Positions 1 through 7,852 of a DNA stretch of 32,798 nt are shown here, piece after piece. This stretch comes from an uncultured Anaerococcus sp. (GTDB lineage: Bacteria > Bacillota > Clostridia > Tissierellales > Peptoniphilaceae): positions 1-32,798 of the forward strand of contig NZ_CAMXYR010000012.1 in the NCBI RefSeq assembly GCF_947253225.1, written 5' to 3'. Every line of letters begins with the position of its first letter. Position 1 is the first letter of the stretch. The notes under the pieces were generated by a model. It ran no database searches and had not been told where the DNA came from. It was given only the letters and a program-made list of their open reading frames with translations. The translations under genes were made by a program, and so were the position numbers.

Positions 1-130
1 TCCATAAGGTAATAATATACAAAACTTATGAGAAAACATGAATATATATTCCGGTTGATTTTGAATAATATACAAATAATTTCGGTTTGCTTAGTTTTTT
101 CTATTATTTTATTATTTTTCATCTTTTATC

Positions 131-159
131 TTGACAGATTAGCTTTATTTCAATATAAT
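131..159 (+). promoter_or_regulatory. Promoter of the rpmH-rnpA-yidD-yidC-jag cluster
   Basis: A perfect TTGACA (131-136) and a perfect TATAAT (154-159) are separated by 17 bases, 35 bases before the rpmH start codon. This matches the vegetative sigma-A consensus. The preceding 130 bases are AT-rich and hold a 13-bp direct repeat (11-23 and 64-76), but I see no gene or clear DnaA box there. Confidence 0.85.
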
Positions 160-193
160 AATATGAGTCAAAAAAAGAGTAGGAGGTGTAAGC

Positions 194-328
194 ATGAAGA
201 GAACTTATCAACCAAATAGAAGAAAGAGATCTAAAGATCACGGCTTTAGAAAAAGAATGTCAAGCCCAGGCGGAAGAAGAGTACTTAAAGCTAGAAGAAG
301 AAAAAACAGAAAAAGATTATCTGCTTAG
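194..328 (+). CDS. rpmH: 50S ribosomal protein L34
   Basis: This 44-residue, very basic protein begins MKRTYQPNRRKRSKDHGFR and ends RKNRKRLSA, the standard L34 sequence over its usual length. L34 is a structural protein of the large ribosomal subunit that binds 23S rRNA. The start is fixed by a strong AGGAGG at 181-186, seven bases upstream. Its position directly before rnpA is the classic origin-proximal arrangement in bacteria. A hairpin between it and rnpA may lower downstream expression relative to L34. Confidence 0.97.
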   Translation: MKRTYQPNRRKRSKDHGFRKRMSSPGGRRVLKARRRKNRKRLSA

Positions 329-356
329 GCTAGAAGAATTATATATAGATTAAGAA

Positions 357-382
357 GAGGGCCTTTTTTAAGGCTCTTGTTT
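357..382 (+). terminator. Partial terminator/attenuator hairpin between rpmH and rnpA
   Basis: GAGGGCCTT (357-365) can pair with AAGGCTCTT (370-378), with two G-U pairs and a TTTT loop, followed by GTTTAT. The U-tract is weak, so partial read-through into rnpA is likely. That would fit the need for far more L34 than RNase P protein. Confidence 0.45.
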
Positions 383-423
383 ATATGATTTAGCCTTTTT
401 CTAGAAGATTTAAGAAGTATTTA

Positions 424-774
424 ATGGAAAAAAGAATTAGTTTAAGAAAAGACACAGACTTTCAAAGAGTATACAGAAAAAACCAAGCTTTCTATAATAG
501 GGATTTTACAATTCTTATTAAAAAAAATAACCTTGACCATCCTAGGTTTGGCTTTACTATTAGTAAAAAGCTAGGCAAGGCTAACGTGAGAAACTCACTT
601 AAAAGAAAGCTTAGAGACATAGTTAGGTTAAATTATGCGACCCTTAACAAGGTGGATATCGTAATCATACCTAAAAAACATACGACAGATTTTACTTATG
701 ATGAATTAAAAAAATCTTTGGGTCATGTTCTTAGTAAGGCTTTTAAAAAGAAGATGATTTTTTATGTTAAATAA
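424..774 (+). CDS. rnpA: Ribonuclease P protein component
   Basis: This 116-residue basic protein is the protein subunit of RNase P, which with the catalytic RNA removes 5' leaders from pre-tRNAs. The family signature is visible as RFGFTISKKLGKANVRNSLKRKLRD-like sequence at about residues 41-65, containing the conserved arginine-rich helix (VRNSLKRKLRD). The length fits the family. It lies between rpmH and yidD as usual. Its last 11 bases overlap the start of yidD, so the two are probably translationally coupled. Confidence 0.95.
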   Translation: MEKRISLRKDTDFQRVYRKNQAFYNRDFTILIKKNNLDHPRFGFTISKKLGKANVRNSLKRKLRDIVRLNYATLNKVDIVIIPKKHTTDFTYDELKKSLGHVLSKAFKKKMIFYVK

Positions 775-979
775 AATGTTCATTAGTATAATAAAGTTTT
801 ATCAAAGATTTATTTCTCCACAATTAGGATATGCAAAGTGCAAGTACTATCCAACTTGTTCTCAATATGCCCTAGAGGCCTTTAGCAAGTATGGATTTTT
901 CAAGGCATTTTATATGTCTTTGTGGAGAATTTTACGATGTAATCCATTTTCTAAGGGTGGATATGACCCTGTAGATTAG
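764..979 (+). CDS. yidD: Membrane protein insertion efficiency factor YidD
   Basis: This 71-residue protein carries the YidD hallmarks: an N-terminal amphipathic region (KFYQRFISPQL), the cysteine motif CKYYPTCSQYALEAF, and RCNPFSKGGYDPV at the C-terminus. YidD sits on the inner face of the membrane and helps YidC/Sec insert proteins. It overlaps rnpA by 11 bases and is followed 31 bases later by yidC, the enzyme it assists. A small hairpin (CTGTAG/CTACAG, 969-988) covers the stop codon. It has no U-tract and is unlikely to terminate. Confidence 0.95.
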   Translation: MLNKMFISIIKFYQRFISPQLGYAKCKYYPTCSQYALEAFSKYGFFKAFYMSLWRILRCNPFSKGGYDPVD

Positions 980-1010
980 TACCTACAGATTAATAATAGA
1001 TGGAGTTTAT

Positions 1011-1745
1011 ATGTTAAATTTTATAGCCAGTATTTTAGGCAAGCTTATGAGGTGGACTTATGAGAGTCTATCGGCAAATTTTACAGAGCCTACAAATATT
1101 AGTTTTTATGCCATAGCGATAATATTGATGACCTTGCTTGTAAGTCTTATGATCATACCAATGACCGTAAGTCAACAAAAACAAGCAGAAAGAACCAAAA
1201 TTTTCAAGCCAAAAATGGAAGAAATTAAAAAGAAATATGGCTATGACCAACAAATCATGCAACAGAAAATGCAACAACTTTATAAGGAAGAGGGAGTTAC
1301 TCCTGGTCTTTCAGGTTGTCTAGTAATGATTATTCAAGTTTTAGTTCTTTTTGGACTATTCAGAATGATGAATAACACAACTAAGTATGTTTTCCCAGAA
1401 GGACTTGATAATATAAGAACAAATTTTTATTGGGTTCCAAATCTATTGGTTAAAGATCCACTTTGGTTTGGTCTTCCACTTCTAACAAGTTTATCACAGT
1501 TTGCAGTACAACTTTTTTCAATGAAAACTAACCCACAAATGCAACAAGGTGGTGCTATGGGAAGCATGAACAACATGTTTTTGGTTATGCCTTTGATGTA
1601 TTTCTTCTTATTTAGAGGACTACCAGCAGGTTTGCCATTATATTACACCCTAAGTTCTGTGTTTAGACTTGTAATCATGGTGATTATGCATTTTTATATG
1701 ATAGCTAAAAAAGGGGATCAAGAAAATGAAAAAGTCAATAATTAA
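1011..1745 (+). CDS. yidC: Membrane protein insertase YidC (Oxa1/SpoIIIJ family)
   Basis: This 244-residue polytopic membrane protein inserts and folds inner-membrane proteins, alone or with Sec. It shows the Oxa1/YidC core: a membrane helix at about 32-50, a charged cytoplasmic hairpin (QQKQAERTKIFKPKMEEIKKKYG), then GVTPGLSGCLVMIIQVLVLFGLF and further helices ending with a short basic tail. There is no lipobox signal peptide, unlike B. subtilis SpoIIIJ. The position usually occupied by the conserved arginine of the hydrophilic groove, in the first core helix before Ile-Ile-Pro, is serine here (Ser45 in TLLVSLMIIPM). The start has a GGAG at 1002-1005. The gene overlaps jag by 20 bases. Confidence 0.95.
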   Translation: MLNFIASILGKLMRWTYESLSANFTEPTNISFYAIAIILMTLLVSLMIIPMTVSQQKQAERTKIFKPKMEEIKKKYGYDQQIMQQKMQQLYKEEGVTPGLSGCLVMIIQVLVLFGLFRMMNNTTKYVFPEGLDNIRTNFYWVPNLLVKDPLWFGLPLLTSLSQFAVQLFSMKTNPQMQQGGAMGSMNNMFLVMPLMYFFLFRGLPAGLPLYYTLSSVFRLVIMVIMHFYMIAKKGDQENEKVNN

Positions 1746-2595
1746 GAGTGCCAAGACAAGACAGGCGGCTATAGAGCTAGCTCTTAACGAGATTGGAAAA
1801 ACTAGGGACGAAGTAGAAGTTGAAATCTTGGAAGAAGAATCTAGTGGATTTTTAGGAATAATTGGCAGCAGAGATGCTGTGGTTAAGGTAAGCTATGAAG
1901 AAGATATCAAAGAGGCTCTATCAAACCTAGAAAAAGAAATAGAAAACACAGAGTCTTTTGTAGGTCAATTAGATGATGAAGATATAAATTATATTGAGGT
2001 TGAAGAAGCAAAAGAAGAAGTTGAAGAACCTGTCGAAGATGAAAATTTACATGAGGCAGAGGAAAGCCAAGATGAAGGTAAAGATGAGGCCTTAGAGAAA
2101 ACTATAGATTATGGCAAGGCCAAACAAAAAGCTGATATCGACAAGTTTTATGAAGCAAAAGACCTCCTAGAAAACATTCTAAAGGCTATGCACTTTGATA
2201 ATGTAAGTGTTATAGGAAATCTTGAAGATAATATAATTAAGCTTGATGCAAAAGTGGATGAAAGAGATACAGGAATAGCAATCGGCAAGAATGGTTCAAC
2301 TCTCGAGGCAATTGAGATGATTGTAAGAAAAGCAATCGACTCAAGAAGAAGCAACGTCAGACTTAATATTGATATAAATAACTACAAAAAACGTAGGGAT
2401 GAAAAGATAGTTGACCTTGCGGCAGACACAGCAAACAAGGTATACAAGAGCAAAAAATCATGGAATTTAAGATATATGAATTCCTATGAAAGAAGGCTTG
2501 CTCATGAGGAAATATCCAAACATAAAAATGTTACTAGCCACTCAGAAGGCGTTGAACCTAGAAGATATGTGGTTGTAGACTATATAGAAGAATAA
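1726..2595 (+). CDS. jag: RNA-binding cell elongation regulator Jag/EloR (KhpB)
   Basis: This 289-residue protein has the three-part Jag layout. A Jag_N domain covers about residues 1-55 (SAKTRQAAIELALNEIG and SGFLGIIGSRDAVVKV). A long acidic linker rich in Glu follows at about 75-125. The C-terminus has a KH domain with the GxxG loop IGKNGSTLEAI, and an R3H domain (ERRLAHEEISKH, then EGVEPRRYVVV). Jag/KhpB binds RNA and affects cell elongation and division in Gram-positive bacteria. It starts inside the end of yidC, which implies coupled translation. Confidence 0.93.
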   Translation: MKKSIIKSAKTRQAAIELALNEIGKTRDEVEVEILEEESSGFLGIIGSRDAVVKVSYEEDIKEALSNLEKEIENTESFVGQLDDEDINYIEVEEAKEEVEEPVEDENLHEAEESQDEGKDEALEKTIDYGKAKQKADIDKFYEAKDLLENILKAMHFDNVSVIGNLEDNIIKLDAKVDERDTGIAIGKNGSTLEAIEMIVRKAIDSRRSNVRLNIDINNYKKRRDEKIVDLAADTANKVYKSKKSWNLRYMNSYERRLAHEEISKHKNVTSHSEGVEPRRYVVVDYIEE

Positions 2596-2597
2596 AT

Positions 2598-2628
2598 AAA
2601 GAGCTTGTGAATTGCCACAAGCTTTTTT
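2598..2628 (+). terminator. Intrinsic terminator after jag
   Basis: AGCTTGTG (2602-2609) pairs perfectly with CACAAGCT (2616-2623) around a six-base loop and is followed by a T-run. It ends the rpmH-to-jag transcription unit just downstream of the jag stop codon. Confidence 0.9.
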
Positions 2629-2651
2629 GATGCAAATCTTTATTGAGATTA

Positions 2652-2679
2652 TAAAAAACACCTCCAAGAGGAGGTGTTT
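2652..2679 (-). terminator. Intrinsic terminator of the Na/Pi cotransporter gene
   Basis: The stem ACACCTCC (2658-2665) / GGAGGTGT (2670-2677) has an AAGA loop. On the minus strand it is followed by a run of T's (A-run at 2653-2658 on the plus strand). It lies just after the stop of the minus-strand gene, and its base merges with a parS-like palindrome. Confidence 0.85.
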
Positions 2680-2690
2680 CATGTGAAACT
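2675..2690. promoter_or_regulatory. parS-like site 1
   Basis: TGTTTCATGTGAAACT matches 14 of 16 positions of the Bacillota parS consensus TGTTTCACGTGAAACA. It is the exact reverse complement of the sites at 10306 and 12427. It overlaps the terminator stem and the last two bases of the cotransporter stop codon. It is inferred to be a ParB loading site. Confidence 0.75.
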
Positions 2691-4416
2691 ATATTTCTAT
2701 ATGCTTACCTAATTTATTGTAAGCTTTTTTCATTTCACTATCATCATCAAATTTTCCATGACTTGCTGAGTGAACCTTGACAGGTTCCATAGTAAGTCTA
2801 GCTACGTTGTAGGCGTGGTCTCCGATTCTTTCCATGGTTGATAGGATGTCGTTAAAGACGTATGAAGCTATGCTTGTCATATCCTCGCCATTGGCAAGTC
2901 TCTTGTAGTGAGCCTTTCTTAGGGTTGTTTCCATCATATCAAGGGAAGCTTCATCTTCACTAAGTTTTGAAAATAGAGCTTGATCTTTGGCGTCAAAGAC
3001 TTCAATAGCTCCAACAAAGTTGTTTATCACCAAGTTGTAGATATCTTCAAGATCAGCTAGAGCTTCCTTGTTGTAGCTTGCTCCTGATTCATAAATTTCT
3101 TCGTAATATTCTCCTAGGTTTTGGGCGAGATCTGAAATTCTTTCTACATTGATTTGAATTTGTAGGTAGTTTTGAACTTCTGCTTCAAGTTCAGATGAAC
3201 CGGAGCCTTGGGCTATAGCCAAGAGATAGGCTTGGATCTTTGTGTCCATATCATTTACTATAGATTCAGCTTGGTTGGCTGTTTCAAGAAACTTTTTATC
3301 TTTTTCTAAGAGGTAGGATTTGGTTTGCTTGATTGTTTCAAGGGCAACCTTAGATTCTTTATGGATAGCAGTTCTTATTTGATCAAGGGCTGCTGCAGGA
3401 AAGGCTTCAATGAGCCTATCATCAAGTTCTATATTCCCAAGATCAGAAAATATTGAGTCTTTTCCTGGAATTATCTTTCTTAGCATTCTAGCTACATATT
3501 TAATTATTGGTAAGAATATTACCATTCCTACGAAGTTAAAGATAAAGTGCCCAACTGCTATAGTCATCAATTTGTTTGTTCCAAGTCCTGTGGCAATAGT
3601 CCTTACTAGGCTTTCATAAGGTCCTAGGAAGATAACGAATATCAAGGATATTATAATGTTAAAGAGGACGTGAAAAGTTGAAGTTCTCTTAGCAGAAAGA
3701 GATCCACCTATAGATGCGAGTACTGCTGTAATACAAGTTCCTATATTAGCTCCAAACATAAGTCCAAGAGCAACATTTAATTCGATTGCACCAGATGCAT
3801 AGAGCGATTGGGTGATACCTATGAAGGCGGATGATGATTGGATTAGGGCAGTAAGTCCTGCACCTATTAGTACGGCAAAGATTGGTGTTTGTGCCATATT
3901 TGCAACAACCTTGTCAAAACCGTCTATGTTTTTAAGTTCTGCAAGAGAGCCTCCCATCATCTCTAATCCTATGAAAAGTAGGCCAAAACCTACTAAGATT
4001 TCTCCGATATATTTGTTTTTCCTTTTAGATGCAAACATTGTTAGTACAACACCTATAAGAGCTATAAAATATGATAAGTATCCTAGGTTAAAACCGATTA
4101 ATATAGATGTAACAGTTGTACCAATGTTTGCTCCCATAATTACCCCTATAGCTTGTTCGAGGCTCATTACTCCAGCTCTAACAAAGCTTATGGCTATAAC
4201 TGTGGTTGCTGATGAAGATTGGATAAGTCCTGTTATAACTACACCAACCAACACTCCCATAATCGGGTTGGAAGTGTATTTCTCTACATATCCCCTAAGC
4301 TTAGGGCCTGCGAAGTTTGTTAGGGCATCTCCCATTAGGGAAATTCCAAACAAGAATATGGCAAGACCTCCAGCAATTAGGTTCCATTGCAGAGAGCCTA
4401 ATGATTGTAGTTGCAT
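2689..4416 (-). CDS. Na+/phosphate cotransporter family protein with C-terminal PhoU-like domain (NptA/YjbB-like)
   Basis: This 575-residue protein has about eight to nine membrane segments in the first 330 residues. They include the duplicated QSSSA signature of Na/Pi cotransporters (GLIQSSSATTVIAISF and ALIQSSSAFIGIT) and two GANIGT motifs, the sodium/substrate-binding inverted repeat. The cytoplasmic C-terminal part, about 345-560, is helical and acidic and resembles PhoU (NVERISDLAQNLGEY, MERIGDHAYNVARL). The family moves phosphate with sodium; import or export cannot be decided from sequence. The start follows a GGAGG. It is a single-gene unit, divergent from mnmE, with its own terminator. 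No pst genes are adjacent. Confidence 0.9.
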   Translation of the reverse strand: MQLQSLGSLQWNLIAGGLAIFLFGISLMGDALTNFAGPKLRGYVEKYTSNPIMGVLVGVVITGLIQSSSATTVIAISFVRAGVMSLEQAIGVIMGANIGTTVTSILIGFNLGYLSYFIALIGVVLTMFASKRKNKYIGEILVGFGLLFIGLEMMGGSLAELKNIDGFDKVVANMAQTPIFAVLIGAGLTALIQSSSAFIGITQSLYASGAIELNVALGLMFGANIGTCITAVLASIGGSLSAKRTSTFHVLFNIIISLIFVIFLGPYESLVRTIATGLGTNKLMTIAVGHFIFNFVGMVIFLPIIKYVARMLRKIIPGKDSIFSDLGNIELDDRLIEAFPAAALDQIRTAIHKESKVALETIKQTKSYLLEKDKKFLETANQAESIVNDMDTKIQAYLLAIAQGSGSSELEAEVQNYLQIQINVERISDLAQNLGEYYEEIYESGASYNKEALADLEDIYNLVINNFVGAIEVFDAKDQALFSKLSEDEASLDMMETTLRKAHYKRLANGEDMTSIASYVFNDILSTMERIGDHAYNVARLTMEPVKVHSASHGKFDDDSEMKKAYNKLGKHIEI

Positions 4417-4448
4417 AATCCCTCCAAATTTTTTTGATTACTACATCT

Positions 4449-4477
4449 AATATATCATAATTATTAAAATACACCAA
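4449..4477 (-). promoter_or_regulatory. Probable promoter of the Na/Pi cotransporter gene
   Basis: On the minus strand TTGGTG (4477-4472) and TATATT (4454-4449) are spaced by 17 bases and lie about 33 bases before the start codon. The match to consensus is moderate. Confidence 0.45.
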
Positions 4478-4529
4478 TTTTTTTCTATAAAATTTGCATA
4501 GAAATTAATTATCATTATCTTGTTAAATA

Positions 4530-4557
4530 TTGACAAATAAATATTTTCTACTATAAT
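4530..4557 (+). promoter_or_regulatory. Promoter of mnmE-mnmG-rsmG
   Basis: A perfect TTGACA (4530-4535) and TATAAT (4552-4557) are spaced by 16 bases, about 50 bases before the mnmE start codon. Confidence 0.8.
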
Positions 4558-4608
4558 TCTTATGTTACAAACCACTAGTCAAAGTAGTGAATATACTAAG
4601 GAGTAAAC

Positions 4609-5976
4609 ATGGAAGAAAGAACGATTGCTGCGATATCTACTCCATCCGGTACTGGTGGGATTTCCATTGTCAGGATGAGTGGTAGCAAGGCATATGAAAT
4701 CATCAATAAAATATTTAAACCAATAGTAGGCAGTGCTATTGATAAGGAAAGGGACAATAGGAGGATGCGTTATGGAAACATCGTCAATCCTGATGGACAA
4801 ATCATAGATGAGGTTATGGTTTGTTTTATGAAAGGTCCTTATACCTATACAAGAGAAGATATTTGTGAGATTAACTGCCACGGATCCTTTGTTTCTGTCA
4901 AAAAAATTCTTAATCTTCTACTGGATAAAGGATGTGATTTGGCGGAAGCTGGTGAGTTTACCAAAAGAGCTTTTCTCAATGGAAGAATTGACCTTTCCCA
5001 AGCTGAATCGGTTCTTGATATAATCAATGCAACTAATGAACTAAGCCAGAAAGAAGGAATCAATCAGTTAAATGGAGCTTTGGGGGAGAAGATTAATTCC
5101 ATAAGAAAAGAGCTACTAGAGGCCTTATCTAGGCTTGAGTATTCCATAAATTTTACAGAAGATGGGCAAGACCTTTCTCCAGATGAGATTATCAAGTTCA
5201 TGGAGGAGGCAAAAATTGCTATAGATAAACTCTTGAAGACTTCAAACAAGGGGAAAATCCTTAGAGATGGAATAAATACAAGTATAATTGGTAAGCCTAA
5301 TGTAGGGAAGTCGTCTTTGCTTAATAAGCTTTTAAATGAAAATCGTGCAATAGTAACTGATATACCTGGTACAACAAGAGATTTGATTACAGAGTATATC
5401 TCCTTTGGAGATTTTACTCTAAAGATTAATGATACAGCTGGGATTAGAGATACAGAAGATCTTGTAGAAAAGATTGGAGTTGATAAGTCCATAGAGCTAG
5501 TTGATCAATCTGATTTAATTATTGCTATTTTTGACTCATCTAGGGATTTTGATCATGAGGATGAGAAAATCATTTCTTTAATAGAAGAAAAAAATGCCAT
5601 AATAATTTTAAATAAGGGCGATTTAAGTCCTAAGTTTGATGAGTCAAAATTTTCTATAGATAAACCTATCATCAAAACCTCTATGGTCAACGAAGAAGGA
5701 ATTGATAGGCTAGAAGAAACAATAACTGAAATGTTCAATACCAAGGATTTGAAAAGAGAATCAGTGCTTATAACCAATACTCGTCATGAAAGATTGCTTA
5801 GTCAGGCAGGAAAGAAGCTTTCTGAGTCACTGAGAGATATCAAGCGAGGAATTCCTCTTGATGCTTGCGAGGTTGACCTGAGGGGAGCCTATGACGATTT
5901 GGGTCTAATAATTGGTGAAGCTGTTTCTGATGAGATAATGGATAAAGTATTTAAGGAGTTTTGCGTTGGAAAATAA
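4609..5976 (+). CDS. mnmE: tRNA uridine-5-carboxymethylaminomethyl modification GTPase MnmE
   Basis: This 455-residue GTPase works with MnmG to install the (carboxymethyl)aminomethyl group on U34 of tRNAs. The N-terminal formyl-tetrahydrofolate-binding domain starts TIAAISTPSGTGGISIVRMS. The G domain shows G1 GKPNVGKS (228-235), the PGTTRD switch, G3 DTAG (275-278) and G4 NKGD (335-338). The protein ends FCVGK, and the cysteine four residues from the end (452) is the conserved catalytic-region cysteine. AAGGAG lies six bases before the ATG. It overlaps mnmG by 11 bases, pairing the two partners of one complex. Confidence 0.97.
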   Translation: MEERTIAAISTPSGTGGISIVRMSGSKAYEIINKIFKPIVGSAIDKERDNRRMRYGNIVNPDGQIIDEVMVCFMKGPYTYTREDICEINCHGSFVSVKKILNLLLDKGCDLAEAGEFTKRAFLNGRIDLSQAESVLDIINATNELSQKEGINQLNGALGEKINSIRKELLEALSRLEYSINFTEDGQDLSPDEIIKFMEEAKIAIDKLLKTSNKGKILRDGINTSIIGKPNVGKSSLLNKLLNENRAIVTDIPGTTRDLITEYISFGDFTLKINDTAGIRDTEDLVEKIGVDKSIELVDQSDLIIAIFDSSRDFDHEDEKIISLIEEKNAIIILNKGDLSPKFDESKFSIDKPIIKTSMVNEEGIDRLEETITEMFNTKDLKRESVLITNTRHERLLSQAGKKLSESLRDIKRGIPLDACEVDLRGAYDDLGLIIGEAVSDEIMDKVFKEFCVGK

Positions 5977-7852
5977 ATATAAGGCAGGAACCTATGACGT
6001 TGTAGTAGTAGGAGCAGGACATGCAGGATGTGAGGCAGCCCTTGCATCAGCTAGGTTGGGTCTTAAAACTTTGGTTCTTACAACAAGTCTTGAATCAATA
6101 GCGGATATGCCATGTAATCCCAACATTGGAGGTACGGGCAAGGGACACATAGTTAGAGAAATTGACGCCTTGGGTGGAGAAATGGCTATCAATATAGATA
6201 AGACCTTTATCCAATCCAGGATGTTAAATACAAGTAAGGGACCTGCGGTTCATTCCCTTCGTGTGCAAGCAGATAAGAGACTTTACCACGAAGAGATGAA
6301 AAAAACCTTGGAAGCTGAGGTTGACCTTTTTCAACAAGAGGTAGACAAGATAAATTATGAAAATGGGAAAATTATTTCATGTGAAACAGTGCAAGGGGCG
6401 ATCTATGAAACGAAGGCTATAATAATTTGCACAGGAACTTATCTTAATGGAAAAATTCTTATTGGAGACTATGAAAAAGTTTCTGGACCTCATGGTCTGT
6501 CAGCCGCAACATTTCTTTCATCTTGCTTAGAAGAAATGGGTTTTAAATTGAGAAGGTTTAAAACAGGAACACCAGCAAGGGTTCACAGAAAATCTCTACA
6601 CCTTGAAAAAACCGAAGTTCAAAAGGGAGATAAGGAAGTAATTCCTTTTTCCTTTATAAACGAGGGCAAAGATTTTTCTAATAGGCACCAAGAGGATTGC
6701 TATCTAACATATACTAGAGAAGAAACCAAGGAAATAATCATGAATAACCTTGACAGGTCCCCAATTTATGGGGGTCATATCAAGGGAGTTGGTCCAAGGT
6801 ATTGTCCTTCTATAGAAGATAAGATGGTTAGATTTCCAGATAGGGATATCCATCAAGTATTTATAGAGCCAGAAAGCTTATCAACTGATGAAATGTATGT
6901 GCAAGGAGTTTCATCTTCTCTTCCCCAAGAAGTTCAATTTGAATTTTATAAGACAATTATCGGTCTTGAAGATGTAAAGATAATGAGACCAGCTTATGCA
7001 ATTGAATACGACATGATTGATACTAGAAACTTATACAGAACTTTGGAGTCTAAGGATTACGATGGATTATACTTTGCGGGTCAAATAAATGGCTCGAGCG
7101 GATATGAAGAAGCTGCTGGTCAAGGGCTTATGGCTGGTATAAATGCCGCATTAAAGATTAAAGGTAAGGAGCCCCTCATCCTAGATAGGTCAGATGCCTA
7201 TATAGGAGTTTTGATAGATGATCTTGTAACAGAGGGAACAGAAGAGCCTTATAGGATGATGACCTCAAGATGTGAGTATAGACTAACTATGCGTCAAGAT
7301 AATGCTGACCAGAGGTTAACTCAAAAAGGCTATGATATCGGTCTTGTAAGTGAAGAGAGATATCAGAAGATGAAAGAAAAAAGAAGAGCTATTGATGAGG
7401 AAATAATGAGATTAAAAACAGTAGTTCTCACCCCAAAAGAAGAAATAAATAGAAAACTCGAAAGTTTGGGTACAATGCCTCTCAAAAACGGCCTATCCCT
7501 ATATGACCTTCTAAAAAGACCAGAACTTGATTATGAAAAGCTAGCAATTTTGGATCCAGACAGACCAAGCCTGCCAAAATTCCAACAAATTCAAGCACAA
7601 ACAGAAATTAAGTATGAAGGATATATCAAAAAACAAATGGCTGATATAGATAAGTTCAAGAAGCTTGAGGCAAGGATTTTACCAAAGAATTTTGACTATT
7701 CAAAGATATTCGGTCTAAAGAAGGAATCAGCAGAAAAGCTTAATAAGATCCAACCAGAAACTCTAGGTCAGGCTTCAAGAATTTCAGGAGTATCACCTGC
7801 AGACATAAATGTATTGTTGATTAGATTAAAGACTGGAGAATTGGATGGATAA
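5966..7852 (+). CDS. mnmG: tRNA uridine-5-carboxymethylaminomethyl modification enzyme MnmG (GidA)
   Basis: This 628-residue FAD protein is the partner of MnmE in tRNA wobble-uridine modification. It shows the FAD dinucleotide fold near the N-terminus (VVVVGAGHAGCEAALASARLG), CNPNIGGTGKGH, GTYLNGKILIG, the second nucleotide-binding region and the GSSGYEEAAGQGLMAGINAAL signature at about 376-396. The C-terminal helical tail is complete. The start codon is TTG at 5966, supported by AAGGAG at 5953-5958 and by the overlap with mnmE. A parS-like palindrome lies inside the gene at 6373. Confidence 0.97.
   Translation: MENKYKAGTYDVVVVGAGHAGCEAALASARLGLKTLVLTTSLESIADMPCNPNIGGTGKGHIVREIDALGGEMAINIDKTFIQSRMLNTSKGPAVHSLRVQADKRLYHEEMKKTLEAEVDLFQQEVDKINYENGKIISCETVQGAIYETKAIIICTGTYLNGKILIGDYEKVSGPHGLSAATFLSSCLEEMGFKLRRFKTGTPARVHRKSLHLEKTEVQKGDKEVIPFSFINEGKDFSNRHQEDCYLTYTREETKEIIMNNLDRSPIYGGHIKGVGPRYCPSIEDKMVRFPDRDIHQVFIEPESLSTDEMYVQGVSSSLPQEVQFEFYKTIIGLEDVKIMRPAYAIEYDMIDTRNLYRTLESKDYDGLYFAGQINGSSGYEEAAGQGLMAGINAALKIKGKEPLILDRSDAYIGVLIDDLVTEGTEEPYRMMTSRCEYRLTMRQDNADQRLTQKGYDIGLVSEERYQKMKEKRRAIDEEIMRLKTVVLTPKEEINRKLESLGTMPLKNGLSLYDLLKRPELDYEKLAILDPDRPSLPKFQQIQAQTEIKYEGYIKKQMADIDKFKKLEARILPKNFDYSKIFGLKKESAEKLNKIQPETLGQASRISGVSPADINVLLIRLKTGELDG
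6373..6388. promoter_or_regulatory. parS-like site 2, inside mnmG
   Basis: TATTTCATGTGAAACA matches 14 of 16 positions of the consensus TGTTTCACGTGAAACA and has the same CATGTG core as site 1. It lies within the mnmG coding sequence, as parS sites often do. Confidence 0.6.

Noticed and set aside
28..219. 63-codon open frame at the left edge
   Set aside because: It runs through the rpmH promoter and ribosome-binding site, has no ribosome-binding site of its own and looks like AT-rich chance sequence.
3812..4450. 212-codon open frame on the plus strand
   Set aside because: It is antisense to the Na/Pi cotransporter gene, which has clear family motifs; composition is that of a shadow frame (Pro/Ile/Ser-rich) without a ribosome-binding site.
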